DNA from: CANRIN01 sp964493515
Lineage (GTDB): Bacteria > Bacillota > Clostridia > Oscillospirales > JAAYOS01
Direction of reading: 5' to 3'
Length of the DNA stretch: 42,543 nucleotides
Assembly (NCBI GenBank): GCA_964493515.1
Contig: CAZBNJ010000013.1
Coordinates: 1 to 42,543, forward strand
The position numbers were made by a program, and so were the translations under genes. Under the pieces are notes generated by a model that was given only the letters and a program-made list of their open reading frames with translations, ran no database searches and was not told where the DNA came from. Within the stretch, counting starts at the first letter, position 1. Each line of letters opens with the position of its first letter. Shown here piece by piece: positions 1 through 8,728 of the stretch.

Positions 1-21
1 AACTCAGAAAGGAGCCTATCC

Positions 22-1641
22 ATGGAGAAACCCAACAAATTGTGCGCGCTGTTCCTGTCGTTTGCCCTGCTCGCGACTCTTGCCGCATGCGACGGAACGG
101 CAATGCAGGAAAGCCCCTCCCCATCTTCACAGCCCGATACCCCGCCCACCGAGCAAGCCGCTTCCCCGTCCGAGCTCCTCTCCTCGGCGACCGTTATCAG
201 TCTCTCGGGCGACTCGGCGAGCATAGGCTCGACAGCGATCGAGGAATTTGACTACACCTGGCACTGCGACCCGAGCGTCGCGCACGACGAGGTGAAGAAC
301 GCGCCCGCCGAGTACTACACCGGCACGAAGCCCGATACCGACGCGGCGGCATATATCGACCACGAGCTGTACTACTTCCCCGAGCTGCCCGCGGGCGAGT
401 TCAGGCTCGTCAACTATGACGGCGAGCGCGAGTGGGCGTACTACTACACCGACGGCGAAAACAACGACTTCATCTTTGCGACGCTGCCAAATCTCGGCAA
501 TTCGCTCCCGACGCAGATGATGCACTCGGAGGCCGAAGCCGCCGCGCACAAGGTGCTGCACATCACCCGGCCGGGCGTGTACGCGCTTGAGGGCAGCTGG
601 AAGGGTCAGATACGCATTGACCTCGGCGACGAGGACGCGACATTCGCCGACGAGAACGCCAAGGTCACGCTGATACTGAACGGCGTGGATATCGAGTGCG
701 ACGTCGCACCGGGCATCGTGTTTTACAGCGCGTATGAGTGCGACAACGAATGGGAGTCGCGGGAGCTGTGGTCCGCCGACGTCGATACCTCGAACGCCGG
801 AGTGACCGTCGTGATAGCCGACGGAAGTGAGAACACGGTCACCGGCACGAACATCTACCGTATGCTCAAGACCAAGTACAAAAACGAGGACTCGACCGAC
901 GCGATAAAGGTCCAGAAGAAGATGCGCAAGCTCGACGGCGCGTTCTACTCCTACGTCACGATGAACATCGAGGGCGAGGCGAATGGCGACGGCACGCTGA
1001 CGGTGAACGCCGGTTTTGAGGGCATAGACAGCGAGCTGCACCTCTCCTTCAACGGCGGAAACGTGGTCATAAACTCGCAGGACGACGGCGTAAATGTCAA
1101 CGAGGACTATGTCTCGGTCGTCAGCTTCAACGGTGGAAACGTGGTCATAAACGCCGGTCTCGGCGCGGAGGGCGACGGCGTCGACTCGAACGGCTACATC
1201 GTCATAGACGGCTGTAGCTTGAGTGTGAACGGCATCAAGGCTCCGGACAGCGCGCTCGACTCAGAGAGCGGTATCTACTACAAGTCGGGAACGGTCATAA
1301 TTGACGGCGAGGAGCAGTCGTACACCCTGGGCGAGACGTTCCGGGAGAGCGGCGGCTTCGGCGGAATGGGCGGCGGCCGCGGTGGCTTCGGCGGATTTGG
1401 CGGAAACGCTCCCGATGGTGTCGACAGGCCCGACGGCATGAGGTTCGACTTCAACTCGGTCATTGAGGACTTCGACATTGTCAAGTTCAAGGAGCAGGTC
1501 GCGGCGCTGGACGACTCCGCCACGCTGTCGGATGTTCTCGGTCTGTTCGGTATCGACGGCTTTGACAGCTTCCGCAGCGGTATGAACCCGCCAGACGGCA
1601 TAGGCACGCCCGGCGGTATGAACCCGCCCGAGAAGCCGTAA
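22..1641 (+). CDS. Cthe_2159-like carbohydrate-binding lipoprotein
   Basis: Secreted lipoprotein of 539 aa. Residues 1-23 form a signal peptide ending in a lipobox (LAAC, Cys23), followed by a Ser/Pro/Thr/Glu-rich linker to about residue 55. The central part (about 200-430) has the repeated short beta-strand pattern of the Cthe_2159 family (VTLILNGVDI, later INSQDDGVNVNED and INAGLGAEGDGVDSNG), a parallel beta-helix fold known to bind pectic and cellulosic polymers. A Gly/Phe-rich low-complexity stretch lies at about 448-470, and the C-terminus is rich in Asn, Pro and Gly. The ATG has an AAAGGAG ribosome binding site at 8-14. It probably displays or binds polysaccharide at the cell surface. 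The family is fairly clear; the ligand is not. CotH-type partners, which often neighbour such genes, are not in view, but the window starts just upstream. Confidence 0.75.
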   Translation: MEKPNKLCALFLSFALLATLAACDGTAMQESPSPSSQPDTPPTEQAASPSELLSSATVISLSGDSASIGSTAIEEFDYTWHCDPSVAHDEVKNAPAEYYTGTKPDTDAAAYIDHELYYFPELPAGEFRLVNYDGEREWAYYYTDGENNDFIFATLPNLGNSLPTQMMHSEAEAAAHKVLHITRPGVYALEGSWKGQIRIDLGDEDATFADENAKVTLILNGVDIECDVAPGIVFYSAYECDNEWESRELWSADVDTSNAGVTVVIADGSENTVTGTNIYRMLKTKYKNEDSTDAIKVQKKMRKLDGAFYSYVTMNIEGEANGDGTLTVNAGFEGIDSELHLSFNGGNVVINSQDDGVNVNEDYVSVVSFNGGNVVINAGLGAEGDGVDSNGYIVIDGCSLSVNGIKAPDSALDSESGIYYKSGTVIIDGEEQSYTLGETFRESGGFGGMGGGRGGFGGFGGNAPDGVDRPDGMRFDFNSVIEDFDIVKFKEQVAALDDSATLSDVLGLFGIDGFDSFRSGMNPPDGIGTPGGMNPPEKP

Positions 1642-1684
1642 TACTCGACCCACGCGAAAAACTATACCCATCCGTTCGGATTTG

Positions 1685-1693
1685 TGCTACAAT
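1685..1693 (+). promoter_or_regulatory. Extended -10 promoter for the dipeptidase gene
   Basis: TG at 1685-1686, one base, then TACAAT at 1688-1693 gives an extended -10 element. No good -35 hexamer lies 17 bp upstream, which is typical of extended -10 promoters. It sits about 35 bp before the ATG at 1728, whose ribosome binding site is AAAGGAGAGG. Confidence 0.55.
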
Positions 1694-1727
1694 AGGTGTA
1701 TAAATCCGGCAAAGGAGAGGATGTCAG

Positions 1728-3185
1728 ATGGCGTGTACGACGATATTGGTGGGCAAAAAGGCGAGCTATGACGGCTCGACCATGATAGCCCGCAACGACG
1801 ACGGATTCTACGACGAGAAGAAGCTCATCGTAGTACAGCCCAAGGATCAGCCCCGCAAGTACAAGAGCAAGATAGGCCACCTGGAGATAGAGCTGCCGAA
1901 TGACCCGCTGCGCTACACCTCCACGCCGAGCATCAGTCCCGCGCACGGTGTCTGGGCGGCAAACGGCATAAACGAAGCCAACGTAGCAATGACCGCAACC
2001 GAGACCATCACGTCGAACCCCCGCGTGCTCGGCGCCGACCCGATGGTCCGCTATCAGCCCAAGACCTCGCCGCGAGGCAAGGATATCCCCGGCGGTCTCG
2101 GCGAGGAGGACCTCGTCTACGTCGTGCTGCCCTACATACGCACCGCGCGCGAGGGCGTGGAGCGTCTGGGTATGCTGCTTGAGAAGTACGGCACCTACGA
2201 ATCGAACGGCATCGCCTTCTCGGACGAAAACGAGATATGGTGGATGGAGACCATCGGCGGTCACCACTGGATAGCCGTCCGCGTACCCGACGACCGCTAT
2301 GTCATCATGCCGAACCAGTTCGGCATCGACCACTTCGACTTTGACGACGCGTTCGGCAAGAAGAAAAACTTCCTCTGCTCGTCGGATATGCGCGAGTTTG
2401 TCGAGAAAAACCACCTTGCGCTGGACATGGACGGCGGATTTAATCCGAGGCTCGCGTTCGGTTCTCACAGCGACTCCGACCACGTCTACAACACGCCGCG
2501 CGCCTGGTTTATGGGACGCTATTTCAATCCCAAGACCTGCCGCTGGGACGGAGAGAACGCCGACTACACCCCCGAGAGCGACGATATTCCGTGGTCGTTC
2601 GTGCCCGAGCGCAAGATAACGGTGGAGGACGTGAAGTACATACTTTCATCCTACTATCAGGGCACGCCGTACAATCCGTTCGGCAAGGACCCGCTAAAGG
2701 GCAAGTACCGCCCGATAGGCATCAGCCGCACCGGCGTGATGGCGATACTCCAGATACGCGGATATATGCCGAAGGAGATAGCGGCGCTCGAGTGGATATG
2801 CTTCGGCGCAAATCCGTACAACGCGGCGCTTCCGGTGTACGCAAACACCGACAGAATGCCCGACTATCTCAGCAAGGTCACGATGGACGTGGACTCGAAT
2901 AACTTCTACTGGGCAAACCGTCTCATCGGCGCGATGGCGGACGCGCACTACGGCAACTGCATCCAGCTCGTCGAGCGCTATCAGTCTGCCGTTGCAAACG
3001 GTGGACACGAGCTTGTCGACAAATACGACCGAAAGATGCTGGAGGCAAAGAAGTTCGATCTTATCGACGAGGCGAACCGCAAGCTGTGCGAGATGGCAAA
3101 GAAGGTCGCCACCTCCGCCCTCGGCAACATTCTGAAGGAAGCAAGCAAGGCGATGCGCTGCGGATACAGCCGCGCCGACAACTGA
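1728..3185 (+). CDS. C69-family dipeptidase
   Basis: A 485-aa peptidase of family C69 (PepD-like, Ntn-hydrolase fold). The N-terminus MACTTILVGKKAS followed by DGSTMIARNDD is the family signature; Cys3 becomes the N-terminal nucleophile after removal of the leading residues. The next block (TPSISPAHGVWAANGINEANVAM, read in pieces) and NGIAFSDENEIWWMETIGGHHW match the conserved core. There is no signal peptide, so it is expected to be cytoplasmic and to cleave dipeptides, which would suit a cell that also carries the large peptide importer at 11584-21712. Length is normal for the family. A strong ribosome binding site (1711-1720) supports the start. The gene is followed by a hairpin terminator at 3198-3229 and appears monocistronic. 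Confidence 0.9.
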   Translation: MACTTILVGKKASYDGSTMIARNDDGFYDEKKLIVVQPKDQPRKYKSKIGHLEIELPNDPLRYTSTPSISPAHGVWAANGINEANVAMTATETITSNPRVLGADPMVRYQPKTSPRGKDIPGGLGEEDLVYVVLPYIRTAREGVERLGMLLEKYGTYESNGIAFSDENEIWWMETIGGHHWIAVRVPDDRYVIMPNQFGIDHFDFDDAFGKKKNFLCSSDMREFVEKNHLALDMDGGFNPRLAFGSHSDSDHVYNTPRAWFMGRYFNPKTCRWDGENADYTPESDDIPWSFVPERKITVEDVKYILSSYYQGTPYNPFGKDPLKGKYRPIGISRTGVMAILQIRGYMPKEIAALEWICFGANPYNAALPVYANTDRMPDYLSKVTMDVDSNNFYWANRLIGAMADAHYGNCIQLVERYQSAVANGGHELVDKYDRKMLEAKKFDLIDEANRKLCEMAKKVATSALGNILKEASKAMRCGYSRADN

Positions 3186-3197
3186 TAAAAACGCAGC

Positions 3198-3229
3198 AAA
3201 AAACCTGCCTCAAAACGAGGCAGGTTTTT
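3198..3229. terminator. Bidirectional intrinsic terminator
   Basis: Stem CCTGCCTC (3204-3211) pairs with GAGGCAGG (3217-3224), extended by an A-run on the left and a T-run on the right, so it can end transcription of the dipeptidase gene on the plus strand and of the lipoprotein gene (stop at 3247) on the minus strand. Confidence 0.9.
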
Positions 3230-3246
3230 GTTTCGCTGTTTTTAAC

Positions 3247-3975
3247 TTACTTAACGGTGACACCGGTGACGTGCGGGTTCGCGCCCTCATACCAGTAGAG
3301 GAAGCCCTCGACGTCGATGGTCTGACCGACCTGCAGGCTCTCAACAGTCTTGTAGACGTCGGTCGTCTCGTTGGTCAGATAGTACTCGACGCAGAACTCG
3401 ACGGTGGTGCCGTTGACCGATGCCTGGAAGTAGAGGTCATCGCCCGGCTGATCGTTCTTATAGGCAAAGCCCTTGCCCTCCTGGCCATTGTACGCCTCGA
3501 CGGTCATACCCTTGAAGGCGACCTTCTGGTTCTGCTTGTCGATAAGCTCGTTCTTGCCCACCAGCGAGGTGACGTCGGTCGTGGCAGCGATGTAGTTGCC
3601 GTCCAGTATCTCAATGGTAGCGCCCTCTGCAAGCTCGACCTCGCCGGACCAAGAGGTCTTGTCGCCGGTGACACGGACCTTCTGTCCGTCAACCAGCTTC
3701 TTGTAGTCGTCCTCGGTGCAGGTGGCGTTGTAGCAGAAGTAGGCGCCGGTGCCGTCCTGGAGATACAGGGTCGCCTTATTGTCCCACCACGACTGCTTGC
3801 CCTGAACATACGCCTCGATAGTCACCTTGCTGCCATCTTCGGCGGCGGCGTACTCGGCGTAGGTCATGACACCCTCCGACTTCTTGTCGACGTCGACTTT
3901 CTCCTCCTTGGCGTCGCACGCGAACAGGCCGAACGCCATAACAAGAGCCAAAAGAAGTGCGATGTACTTTTTCAT
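3247..3975 (-). CDS. Lipoprotein with two OB-fold-like domains
   Basis: A 242-aa lipoprotein. The signal peptide MKKYIALLLALVMAFGLFAC ends in lipobox Cys20. Two successive beta-rich segments follow: about 48-125 (SKVTIEAYVQGKQSWWD, ATLYLQDGTGAYFCY, GQKVRVTGDKT) and about 150-241 (QKVAFKGMTVEAY, ESLQVGQTIDVEGFLYWYEG). Each has the G-x-V-x-V-x-G rim of OB-fold proteins such as DUF5689/BOF-type domains. No enzymatic motif is visible. It probably sits on the outer face of the membrane and may bind a ligand or partner. The GGAGA ribosome binding site lies just before ATG 3975. It follows the sugar-importer operon in the same direction but has its own promoter at 4033-4061. Function unknown. Confidence 0.7.
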   Translation of the reverse strand: MKKYIALLLALVMAFGLFACDAKEEKVDVDKKSEGVMTYAEYAAAEDGSKVTIEAYVQGKQSWWDNKATLYLQDGTGAYFCYNATCTEDDYKKLVDGQKVRVTGDKTSWSGEVELAEGATIEILDGNYIAATTDVTSLVGKNELIDKQNQKVAFKGMTVEAYNGQEGKGFAYKNDQPGDDLYFQASVNGTTVEFCVEYYLTNETTDVYKTVESLQVGQTIDVEGFLYWYEGANPHVTGVTVK

Positions 3976-4032
3976 TTTCTCCTCACCTTTCCATGAGTTG
4001 GTTTGCAGGATATCCCTGCGATATACGAAAAC

Positions 4033-4061
4033 AGTATACTACCGGACGCGCAAGAAATCAA
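4033..4061 (-). promoter_or_regulatory. Sigma-A promoter for the OB-fold lipoprotein
   Basis: On the minus strand TTGATT (4056-4061), a 17-bp spacer and TATACT (4033-4038). It lies between the importer binding-protein stop (4070) and the lipoprotein start (3975). Confidence 0.7.
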
Positions 4062-4069
4062 TGTCCAAA

Positions 4070-5662
4070 TTAGCCATTCTTTCGCGTTTTCACCCGCTGG
4101 AAAATGGCATATATGAGTATAACCACCCAAACCGCCGCCAGCGTGCCCAGCAGCGCAACCGATTCGGTCGGCAGCGCTCCAAGCTCGGTCCGCTGCGCTG
4201 CCGAAGTCCCGCCCTGTCCGAGGCGGTAGAGCGATGCGACGTCGCTGTAAAGCGTTTCGATGTATTCGCCGTCCACCGTATCGCCGCGACGGCTGGCTCT
4301 TACCGTGTTTTCGATGAGCTGTCCCGCGGCGTCACGCAGGGAGGTCGAGCCGTTGAACACCGGCGTTACGAATGTGTTCTGCGTGTTGTCAAGAAGCAGC
4401 TGCGATGCCTTTATCTTCACGTCGTAGTGCTCGCCGTTGTCCTCCCCCGCGCGGGACATATAGTCCGTGTATTCGTCCGACTGCTGCGCCGCCGACGTGA
4501 CCGGAACATATCCTTCGGTCTCGGCGTAGGCTATCTGTACGTCGCTTGTCAGCAGATACTGCGCGAACAACCAGCTGGCGAGCACCTCCTGCGAGTCACT
4601 CTTGTTGAACACGCATATCGACGGTCCCTGCGATATCATCGTCGGGTCGTCCGTGTCAAACTGCGGGATGGTCATAACTTCGGTCTCGAAGCTCACGAGG
4701 CTGTCCTCGCTTATGTCGATAAGCGGCGCGTCGCTGCCCATCCAGGTCGCGCCGGCGGTCGAATCAACGGCAAAGATGCACTGACCGGCGTTGAGGAAGT
4801 TCGCGGGATAGCTGGATATCTTGAAGGTTGAGAACGAGCGAGTGGTCGCGTGTGCCGCTATCTCGAGCAGCAGCTCGGTCGTCGTGTCGTTGAATATCGC
4901 GATGTTCCCCTCCGCGTCCGAATAGCCCGCGCCAAGCTGCCGCAGCATCTGTATCATCATGTTGTCGGTGGACTTGTAGATGAAGGGTATCAGCACCTTC
5001 TGCCCGTTTACGGCAAAGGTATCGTCCGCGTTCTTTGCCATCGCCGCCTCGCTGACCTCCCACACAAAGTCCCAGGTCAGCACGTCGGGAAGCTCGTAGC
5101 CCAGCGCCTCGACATAGGTCTTGTTGACGTAGCACGCCTCGGTTGAGCGCATGAACGGCATGGCGTAGTAGTGGTCGTCAAACGCGCACTCGCCGAGAAA
5201 CTCGGGGATTATCTCGTCGCGGCGCACCGAATCGAACTTCACCTCGCTGCCGCCAAGTCCGTAGCTCGGATCGTCGAACAGTCCCTCCAGCGGCACGACC
5301 ACGTTCGTTCCGGTCAGATAGGTCGCGATGTGGTCGGGGTAGGTTATGCAGACGTTCGGCGTGGTGCCGGTGGATATGTTGGTTATGACGTCGTTGTAGA
5401 TGTCGCCGTAGTTGGTGTACAGCCGCATATTCACCGTGATATTCGGGTAGAGCGCCTCAAAGTCGGCTATCGCCTTTTGATAGATGGCGGTCTGCGTCTT
5501 GTTGGTGTCGTTCTTTGCCCAGAAGGTTATCTGGTGCTGCTTTGTCGTGTCAAAGCTCTCGGGTATCTCAAACGGCTCAAGTCCGCGCGAGCCGTGGCAC
5601 CCCGAGAGCATCCCCGCGACGCACAGCACAGCGAGCAGCAGCGCGAATATCTTCGTCCTCAT
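4070..5662 (-). CDS. Sugar ABC importer, solute-binding lipoprotein with C-terminal membrane helix
   Basis: A 530-aa extracellular solute-binding protein family 1 member (UgpB/MalE-like). The signal peptide MRTKIFALLLAVLCVAGMLSGC ends in a lipobox Cys at 22. Typical motifs include ITFWAKNDTNKT near residue 47, IAVNMRL-like IT-VNMRLYTNYGD near 80, and PFMRSTEACYVNKTYVEALG in the hinge region. The start at 5662 is chosen because its ATG overlaps the TGA of the upstream permease by 4 bp (ATGA) and gives a perfect signal peptide; longer readings would enter the permease frame. The odd feature is a hydrophobic C-terminus (about 500-522, LLGTLAAVWVVILIYAIF) followed by basic QRVKTRKNG, predicting a second membrane anchor that ordinary binding proteins lack. 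The role is capture of a glycan or sugar for the permeases encoded just upstream. Confidence 0.88.
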   Translation of the reverse strand: MRTKIFALLLAVLCVAGMLSGCHGSRGLEPFEIPESFDTTKQHQITFWAKNDTNKTQTAIYQKAIADFEALYPNITVNMRLYTNYGDIYNDVITNISTGTTPNVCITYPDHIATYLTGTNVVVPLEGLFDDPSYGLGGSEVKFDSVRRDEIIPEFLGECAFDDHYYAMPFMRSTEACYVNKTYVEALGYELPDVLTWDFVWEVSEAAMAKNADDTFAVNGQKVLIPFIYKSTDNMMIQMLRQLGAGYSDAEGNIAIFNDTTTELLLEIAAHATTRSFSTFKISSYPANFLNAGQCIFAVDSTAGATWMGSDAPLIDISEDSLVSFETEVMTIPQFDTDDPTMISQGPSICVFNKSDSQEVLASWLFAQYLLTSDVQIAYAETEGYVPVTSAAQQSDEYTDYMSRAGEDNGEHYDVKIKASQLLLDNTQNTFVTPVFNGSTSLRDAAGQLIENTVRASRRGDTVDGEYIETLYSDVASLYRLGQGGTSAAQRTELGALPTESVALLGTLAAVWVVILIYAIFQRVKTRKNG

Positions 5663-6543
5663 CCCTTCGTACCCCCTCTTGACACGCCTGCCATTATCTT
5701 CTGGCGGAAGATGAGGAACAGCACGATGAGCGGGACGGATATCACCACCACCGCCGCCATCATGGCGGGTATGTTCTCGCGTCCAAATCCGTTTTCGCGT
5801 ATCTCCTGTATGCCGTTGGACACCAGGTAATACGCCTGGTCGTCGGTTATCAGGCGCGGCCAGACGTAGCTGTTCCAGCACTCGATGACCTTGAGTATCC
5901 CCACGGTTATCATCGTCGGCTTGCATATCGGCACCATTACCTTCCACAGATACTTCATGTCCGACGTGCCGTCCACCTTTGCCGCGTAGTATAGCGAATC
6001 GGGCACCTGCGCAAAGTTTTCGCGCAGCAGATAGATGTAGAACACCGACGTGACCGACGGCAGTATCAGTCCAAGGAAGGTGTTCCGCATATCCCAGGTC
6101 GTTATCGTCGCGAAGTTTGTGATTATCACCAGCTCGTTGGGTATCATCATAAGCGACAGGAACAGCGTGAACACAAGGTTCTTGCCCCTGAAGTTCAGCC
6201 GCGCGAACGCGAACGCCGCCAGCGTTATCACCACCATCATTATCGCGGTGGTCGCGACGGTGAATATCAGCGTGTTCAGCAGGTATCTGCCGAGCGGCAC
6301 GGTGCCAAACGCGTCGACATAGTTCTGCATCGTCGGGTCGGCGGCGAAGAACTGCGGGACATATTCGGCGTTGTACTCGCCGTAGCTCTTGATCGAGGTC
6401 AGTATCATCCAATAGAACGGGAAGAGCACCACCAGCCCCCACACCGTAAGCAGCGTGTAGGTGACGATGCGCACTATCCGTTTGCGGTTCGCAGCCGACC
6501 GCGCCGCCTTCGCGTAGTCGACCCTTCCTTCCGGTCTGTTCAT
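5659..6543 (-). CDS. Sugar ABC importer, permease (MalG/UgpE type)
   Basis: A 294-aa membrane permease of the carbohydrate-uptake CUT1 group. A cytoplasmic N-terminal stretch rich in Arg/Lys precedes TM1 (about 25-45, TYTLLTVWGLVVLFPFYWMI), followed by the diagnostic SIKSYGEYNA loop. The EAA loop for ATPase contact reads YYAAKVDGTSDMKYLWKVMVP (about 185-205). The end has TM6 and a short basic tail. AAAGGAGG precedes ATG 6543. It lies 13 bp downstream of the partner permease and overlaps the binding-protein gene by 4 bp, so translation is probably coupled. Confidence 0.93.
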   Translation of the reverse strand: MNRPEGRVDYAKAARSAANRKRIVRIVTYTLLTVWGLVVLFPFYWMILTSIKSYGEYNAEYVPQFFAADPTMQNYVDAFGTVPLGRYLLNTLIFTVATTAIMMVVITLAAFAFARLNFRGKNLVFTLFLSLMMIPNELVIITNFATITTWDMRNTFLGLILPSVTSVFYIYLLRENFAQVPDSLYYAAKVDGTSDMKYLWKVMVPICKPTMITVGILKVIECWNSYVWPRLITDDQAYYLVSNGIQEIRENGFGRENIPAMMAAVVVISVPLIVLFLIFRQKIMAGVSRGGTKG

Positions 6544-6556
6544 CTCGCCACCTCCT

Positions 6557-7453
6557 TTAGTTATAGTAGGTCGTGTGCTTCTTGCTTATCAGCAGGTTTA
6601 TGACGGTTATCGTCAGCACTATCGCAAACAGGATTATCGCCGCCGCCGAAGCGTAGGACGGATATCCGCCGCTGTCGCCGTAGAGCATATCGTATACATA
6701 ACCCACGATGGTGTTCATCCCCGCGGCGTTGAGGTCGGTGCCAAACAGCGCCACCGCGTCGCTGTACGCCTTGAACGCGCCGATGAATCCGGTTATGACA
6801 AGGTAGAATATCGACGAGGATATCATCGGCAGGGTTATCTTGCGGAAGATGCGTCCGCTCGACGTACCGTCCACCCGCGCCGCGTTGTAGTAGCTCTCGG
6901 GCACCGAGGCTATCGCGCTGGTCAGCAGCAGTATCTTGAACGGCATGACCACCCAGGTTATATACACGCACATGACGAACATCTTTGCCCAGTACGGCCC
7001 GTCGATGAAGTCCACCGACTGTCCGCCGAACCAGTTTATCAGCAGGTTTATCAGTCCGTCCGAGTACGCGGTCGGCTTGAACAGTATCATAAACACCAGT
7101 CCTACCGCCAGGGTGTTCGTCACATACGGCAGGAAGTATACCGTCTGATACAGCTTGCGAAGCGGCCTTATCGAGCTGAGTCCCACCGATATGAGCAGCG
7201 ACAGTCCGGTGGATATCGGCACGGTTATGACCACCATCAGCAGGGTGTTCTTCACCGCCTGAATGAAGTATGGATCGCGCAGAACGTAGCCGAAGTTGTA
7301 CATACCCACGCCGGTGTAGCTCTGCGACGCGAAGTTGTACCCCTCCTCCATCGAGTAGACGAACACGTCGATGAGCGGGTAGACCATGAACACGCCGATG
7401 AAAGCTATCGCGGGCAGCAGATACAGCCAGCCTTTCAGATTGTTGTTCTTCAT
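6557..7453 (-). CDS. Sugar ABC importer, permease (MalF/UgpA type)
   Basis: A 298-aa CUT1 permease. It starts MKNNNLKGWLYLLPAIAFIGV, a classic TM1 with the LLPA motif; the start at 7453 has AAGGCGG upstream, and the 18 extra upstream codons lack such a site. The EAA loop is YYNAARVDGTSSGRIFRKITLP (about 212-233). It forms the heterodimeric channel with the product of 5659-6543. Placed between the ATPase gene (16 bp gap) and the second permease (13 bp gap) in a four-gene operon. Confidence 0.93.
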   Translation of the reverse strand: MKNNNLKGWLYLLPAIAFIGVFMVYPLIDVFVYSMEEGYNFASQSYTGVGMYNFGYVLRDPYFIQAVKNTLLMVVITVPISTGLSLLISVGLSSIRPLRKLYQTVYFLPYVTNTLAVGLVFMILFKPTAYSDGLINLLINWFGGQSVDFIDGPYWAKMFVMCVYITWVVMPFKILLLTSAIASVPESYYNAARVDGTSSGRIFRKITLPMISSSIFYLVITGFIGAFKAYSDAVALFGTDLNAAGMNTIVGYVYDMLYGDSGGYPSYASAAAIILFAIVLTITVINLLISKKHTTYYN

Positions 7454-7469
7454 CTGTTCGCCGCCTTTC

Positions 7470-8567
7470 TCACTCGACCCGAATCCGCTCGCCGGTCGAC
7501 TTGTCAAACAGCAGCACCTTGCTCGGCTTCAGCGCGAACCGAACGACCTTGTCGCCGTCCTCGTCCACCGTGTTCTCCGCGTCGATTATCGAGCGGACGG
7601 TCGGGTTCTGCGACGCCCTGTTCGTCGAAACGACGCTTATGTCGCGGCCCATGACCTCCACGCGCACAAGATCACAGCCGAGCGCGCCGTCCTCGCGGAG
7701 CACGAAGCCCTCGGGACGCACGCCGACCTCGACCTCTCTGTCCGATATACCTCCGACATCGAGCACCGCGTCGTCGCCTATGTACAGCTTGCCGCCCGCG
7801 ACCCGTCCGTCGAACATATTTATCTGCGGAGTGCCGAGGAATTTTGCGACGAACAGATTTATCGGATCGTCGTACACGTCCTGCGGCTTGCCTATCTGCT
7901 GCACAACGCCGTCCTTCATCACAACGATAAGGTCGGATATCGACATCGCCTCCTCCTGATCGTGGGTGACGAATACGGTCGTAACCTTTGTCTCGCGCTG
8001 GATGCGGCGTATCTCCTCGCGCGTCTGCAAGCGAAGGCGCGCGTCAAGGTTTGAAAGCGGCTCGTCGAGCAGGAGCACCCGCGGCGTCTTGACCATTGCA
8101 CGGGCTATCGCAACGCGCTGCTGCTGTCCGCCCGAAAGCTCGCTCGGTTTGCGGTCGAGCAGCTCGTCTATCTGCACCAGCCTTGCCGCCTGCTCCGCGC
8201 GCTCGTTCATCTCCTGCTTTGAAAGCTTGTCCTTTCCCTTCAGATTCTCAAGCGGGAAGGTTATGTTCTGGCGCACGGTCAGGTGCGGATAGAGCGCGTA
8301 GTTCTGAAAGACGATGCCCACACCGCGGTTTTCCGGCGGTATCTCGGTCACGTCCTCGTCTCCGAAAAATATTCTGCCCTCGGTCGGACTCTCAAGCCCA
8401 CATATCATAAACAGCGTGGTCGACTTTCCGCAGCCGCTCGGTCCGAGCAGCCCCACCAGCTTGCCGTCGGGTATCTCAAAGGTGAAATCGTTTACCGCCA
8501 CGACCTCCTTTGCCTTGCGACCGCGACCGGCAAACTTCTTTGTCAGATGCTCCAGTGCAACTCTCAT
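7470..8567 (-). CDS. Sugar ABC importer, ATP-binding protein (UgpC/MsmX type)
   Basis: A 365-aa ATPase of the MalK/UgpC/MsmX group. Walker A is GPSGCGKSTT, the signature is LSGGQQQRVAIARA, Walker B is VLLLDEPLSNLD and the switch His lies in VFVTHDQEEAMS. A C-terminal OB/TOBE regulatory domain (about 240-365) contains VGVRPEGF. The start at 8567 has a GGGGGAAG ribosome binding site; eleven further upstream codons are open but not needed. It energises the two permeases downstream. First gene of the operon, transcribed from the promoter at 8605-8633. MsmX-type ATPases can also serve other importers; the two orphan binding proteins at 32359-36232 may depend on such sharing (inference). Confidence 0.95.
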   Translation of the reverse strand: MRVALEHLTKKFAGRGRKAKEVVAVNDFTFEIPDGKLVGLLGPSGCGKSTTLFMICGLESPTEGRIFFGDEDVTEIPPENRGVGIVFQNYALYPHLTVRQNITFPLENLKGKDKLSKQEMNERAEQAARLVQIDELLDRKPSELSGGQQQRVAIARAMVKTPRVLLLDEPLSNLDARLRLQTREEIRRIQRETKVTTVFVTHDQEEAMSISDLIVVMKDGVVQQIGKPQDVYDDPINLFVAKFLGTPQINMFDGRVAGGKLYIGDDAVLDVGGISDREVEVGVRPEGFVLREDGALGCDLVRVEVMGRDISVVSTNRASQNPTVRSIIDAENTVDEDGDKVVRFALKPSKVLLFDKSTGERIRVE

Positions 8568-8604
8568 TCTGTCACTTCCCCCTTGCTTGTTGTGGAACAT
8601 CTAA

Positions 8605-8633
8605 ATTATACCGCGCAGCGCTCATAAACACAA
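8605..8633 (-). promoter_or_regulatory. Promoter of the sugar ABC operon
   Basis: On the minus strand a perfect TATAAT (8605-8610) with TTGTGT (8628-8633) 17 bp upstream. It fires leftward into the ATPase gene, back to back with the GH43 promoter. Confidence 0.65.
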
Positions 8634-8674
8634 GCAAAAATTGGCGGCGGACGGCAGGAAGTGCCATTCTTCTA

Positions 8675-8703
8675 TTGACTTCCCTGCACTCATATGCTAT
8701 ACT
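8675..8703 (+). promoter_or_regulatory. Promoter of the GH43-SGNH operon
   Basis: TTGACT (8675-8680), a 17-bp spacer and TATACT (8698-8703), with a TG extended -10 at 8695-8696. A strong sigma-A promoter reading right into the glycosidase gene. Confidence 0.8.
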
Positions 8704-8714
8704 TCCAGTACAAA

Positions 8715-8728
8715 GTTCATTGGTGAAC
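8715..8728. promoter_or_regulatory. Candidate operator palindrome
   Basis: GTTCA-TTGG-TGAAC is a perfect 5-bp inverted repeat just downstream of the -10 at 8698-8703, covering the first transcribed bases. This is a usual place for a repressor of a sugar locus; the regulator is not in the window. Confidence 0.4.

Noticed and set aside
127..1041. A 304-codon open frame on the minus strand opposite the first lipoprotein gene
   Set aside because: It lacks any known motif and a ribosome site and is an antisense shadow of a GC-rich gene with a clear signal peptide and domain on the plus strand. Similar long antisense frames occur opposite most genes here.
5663..6442. N-terminal extension of the sugar-binding protein by 260 codons
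   Set aside because: It lies wholly within the permease gene in another frame. The ATG at 5662 gives a perfect lipoprotein signal peptide and an ATGA overlap.
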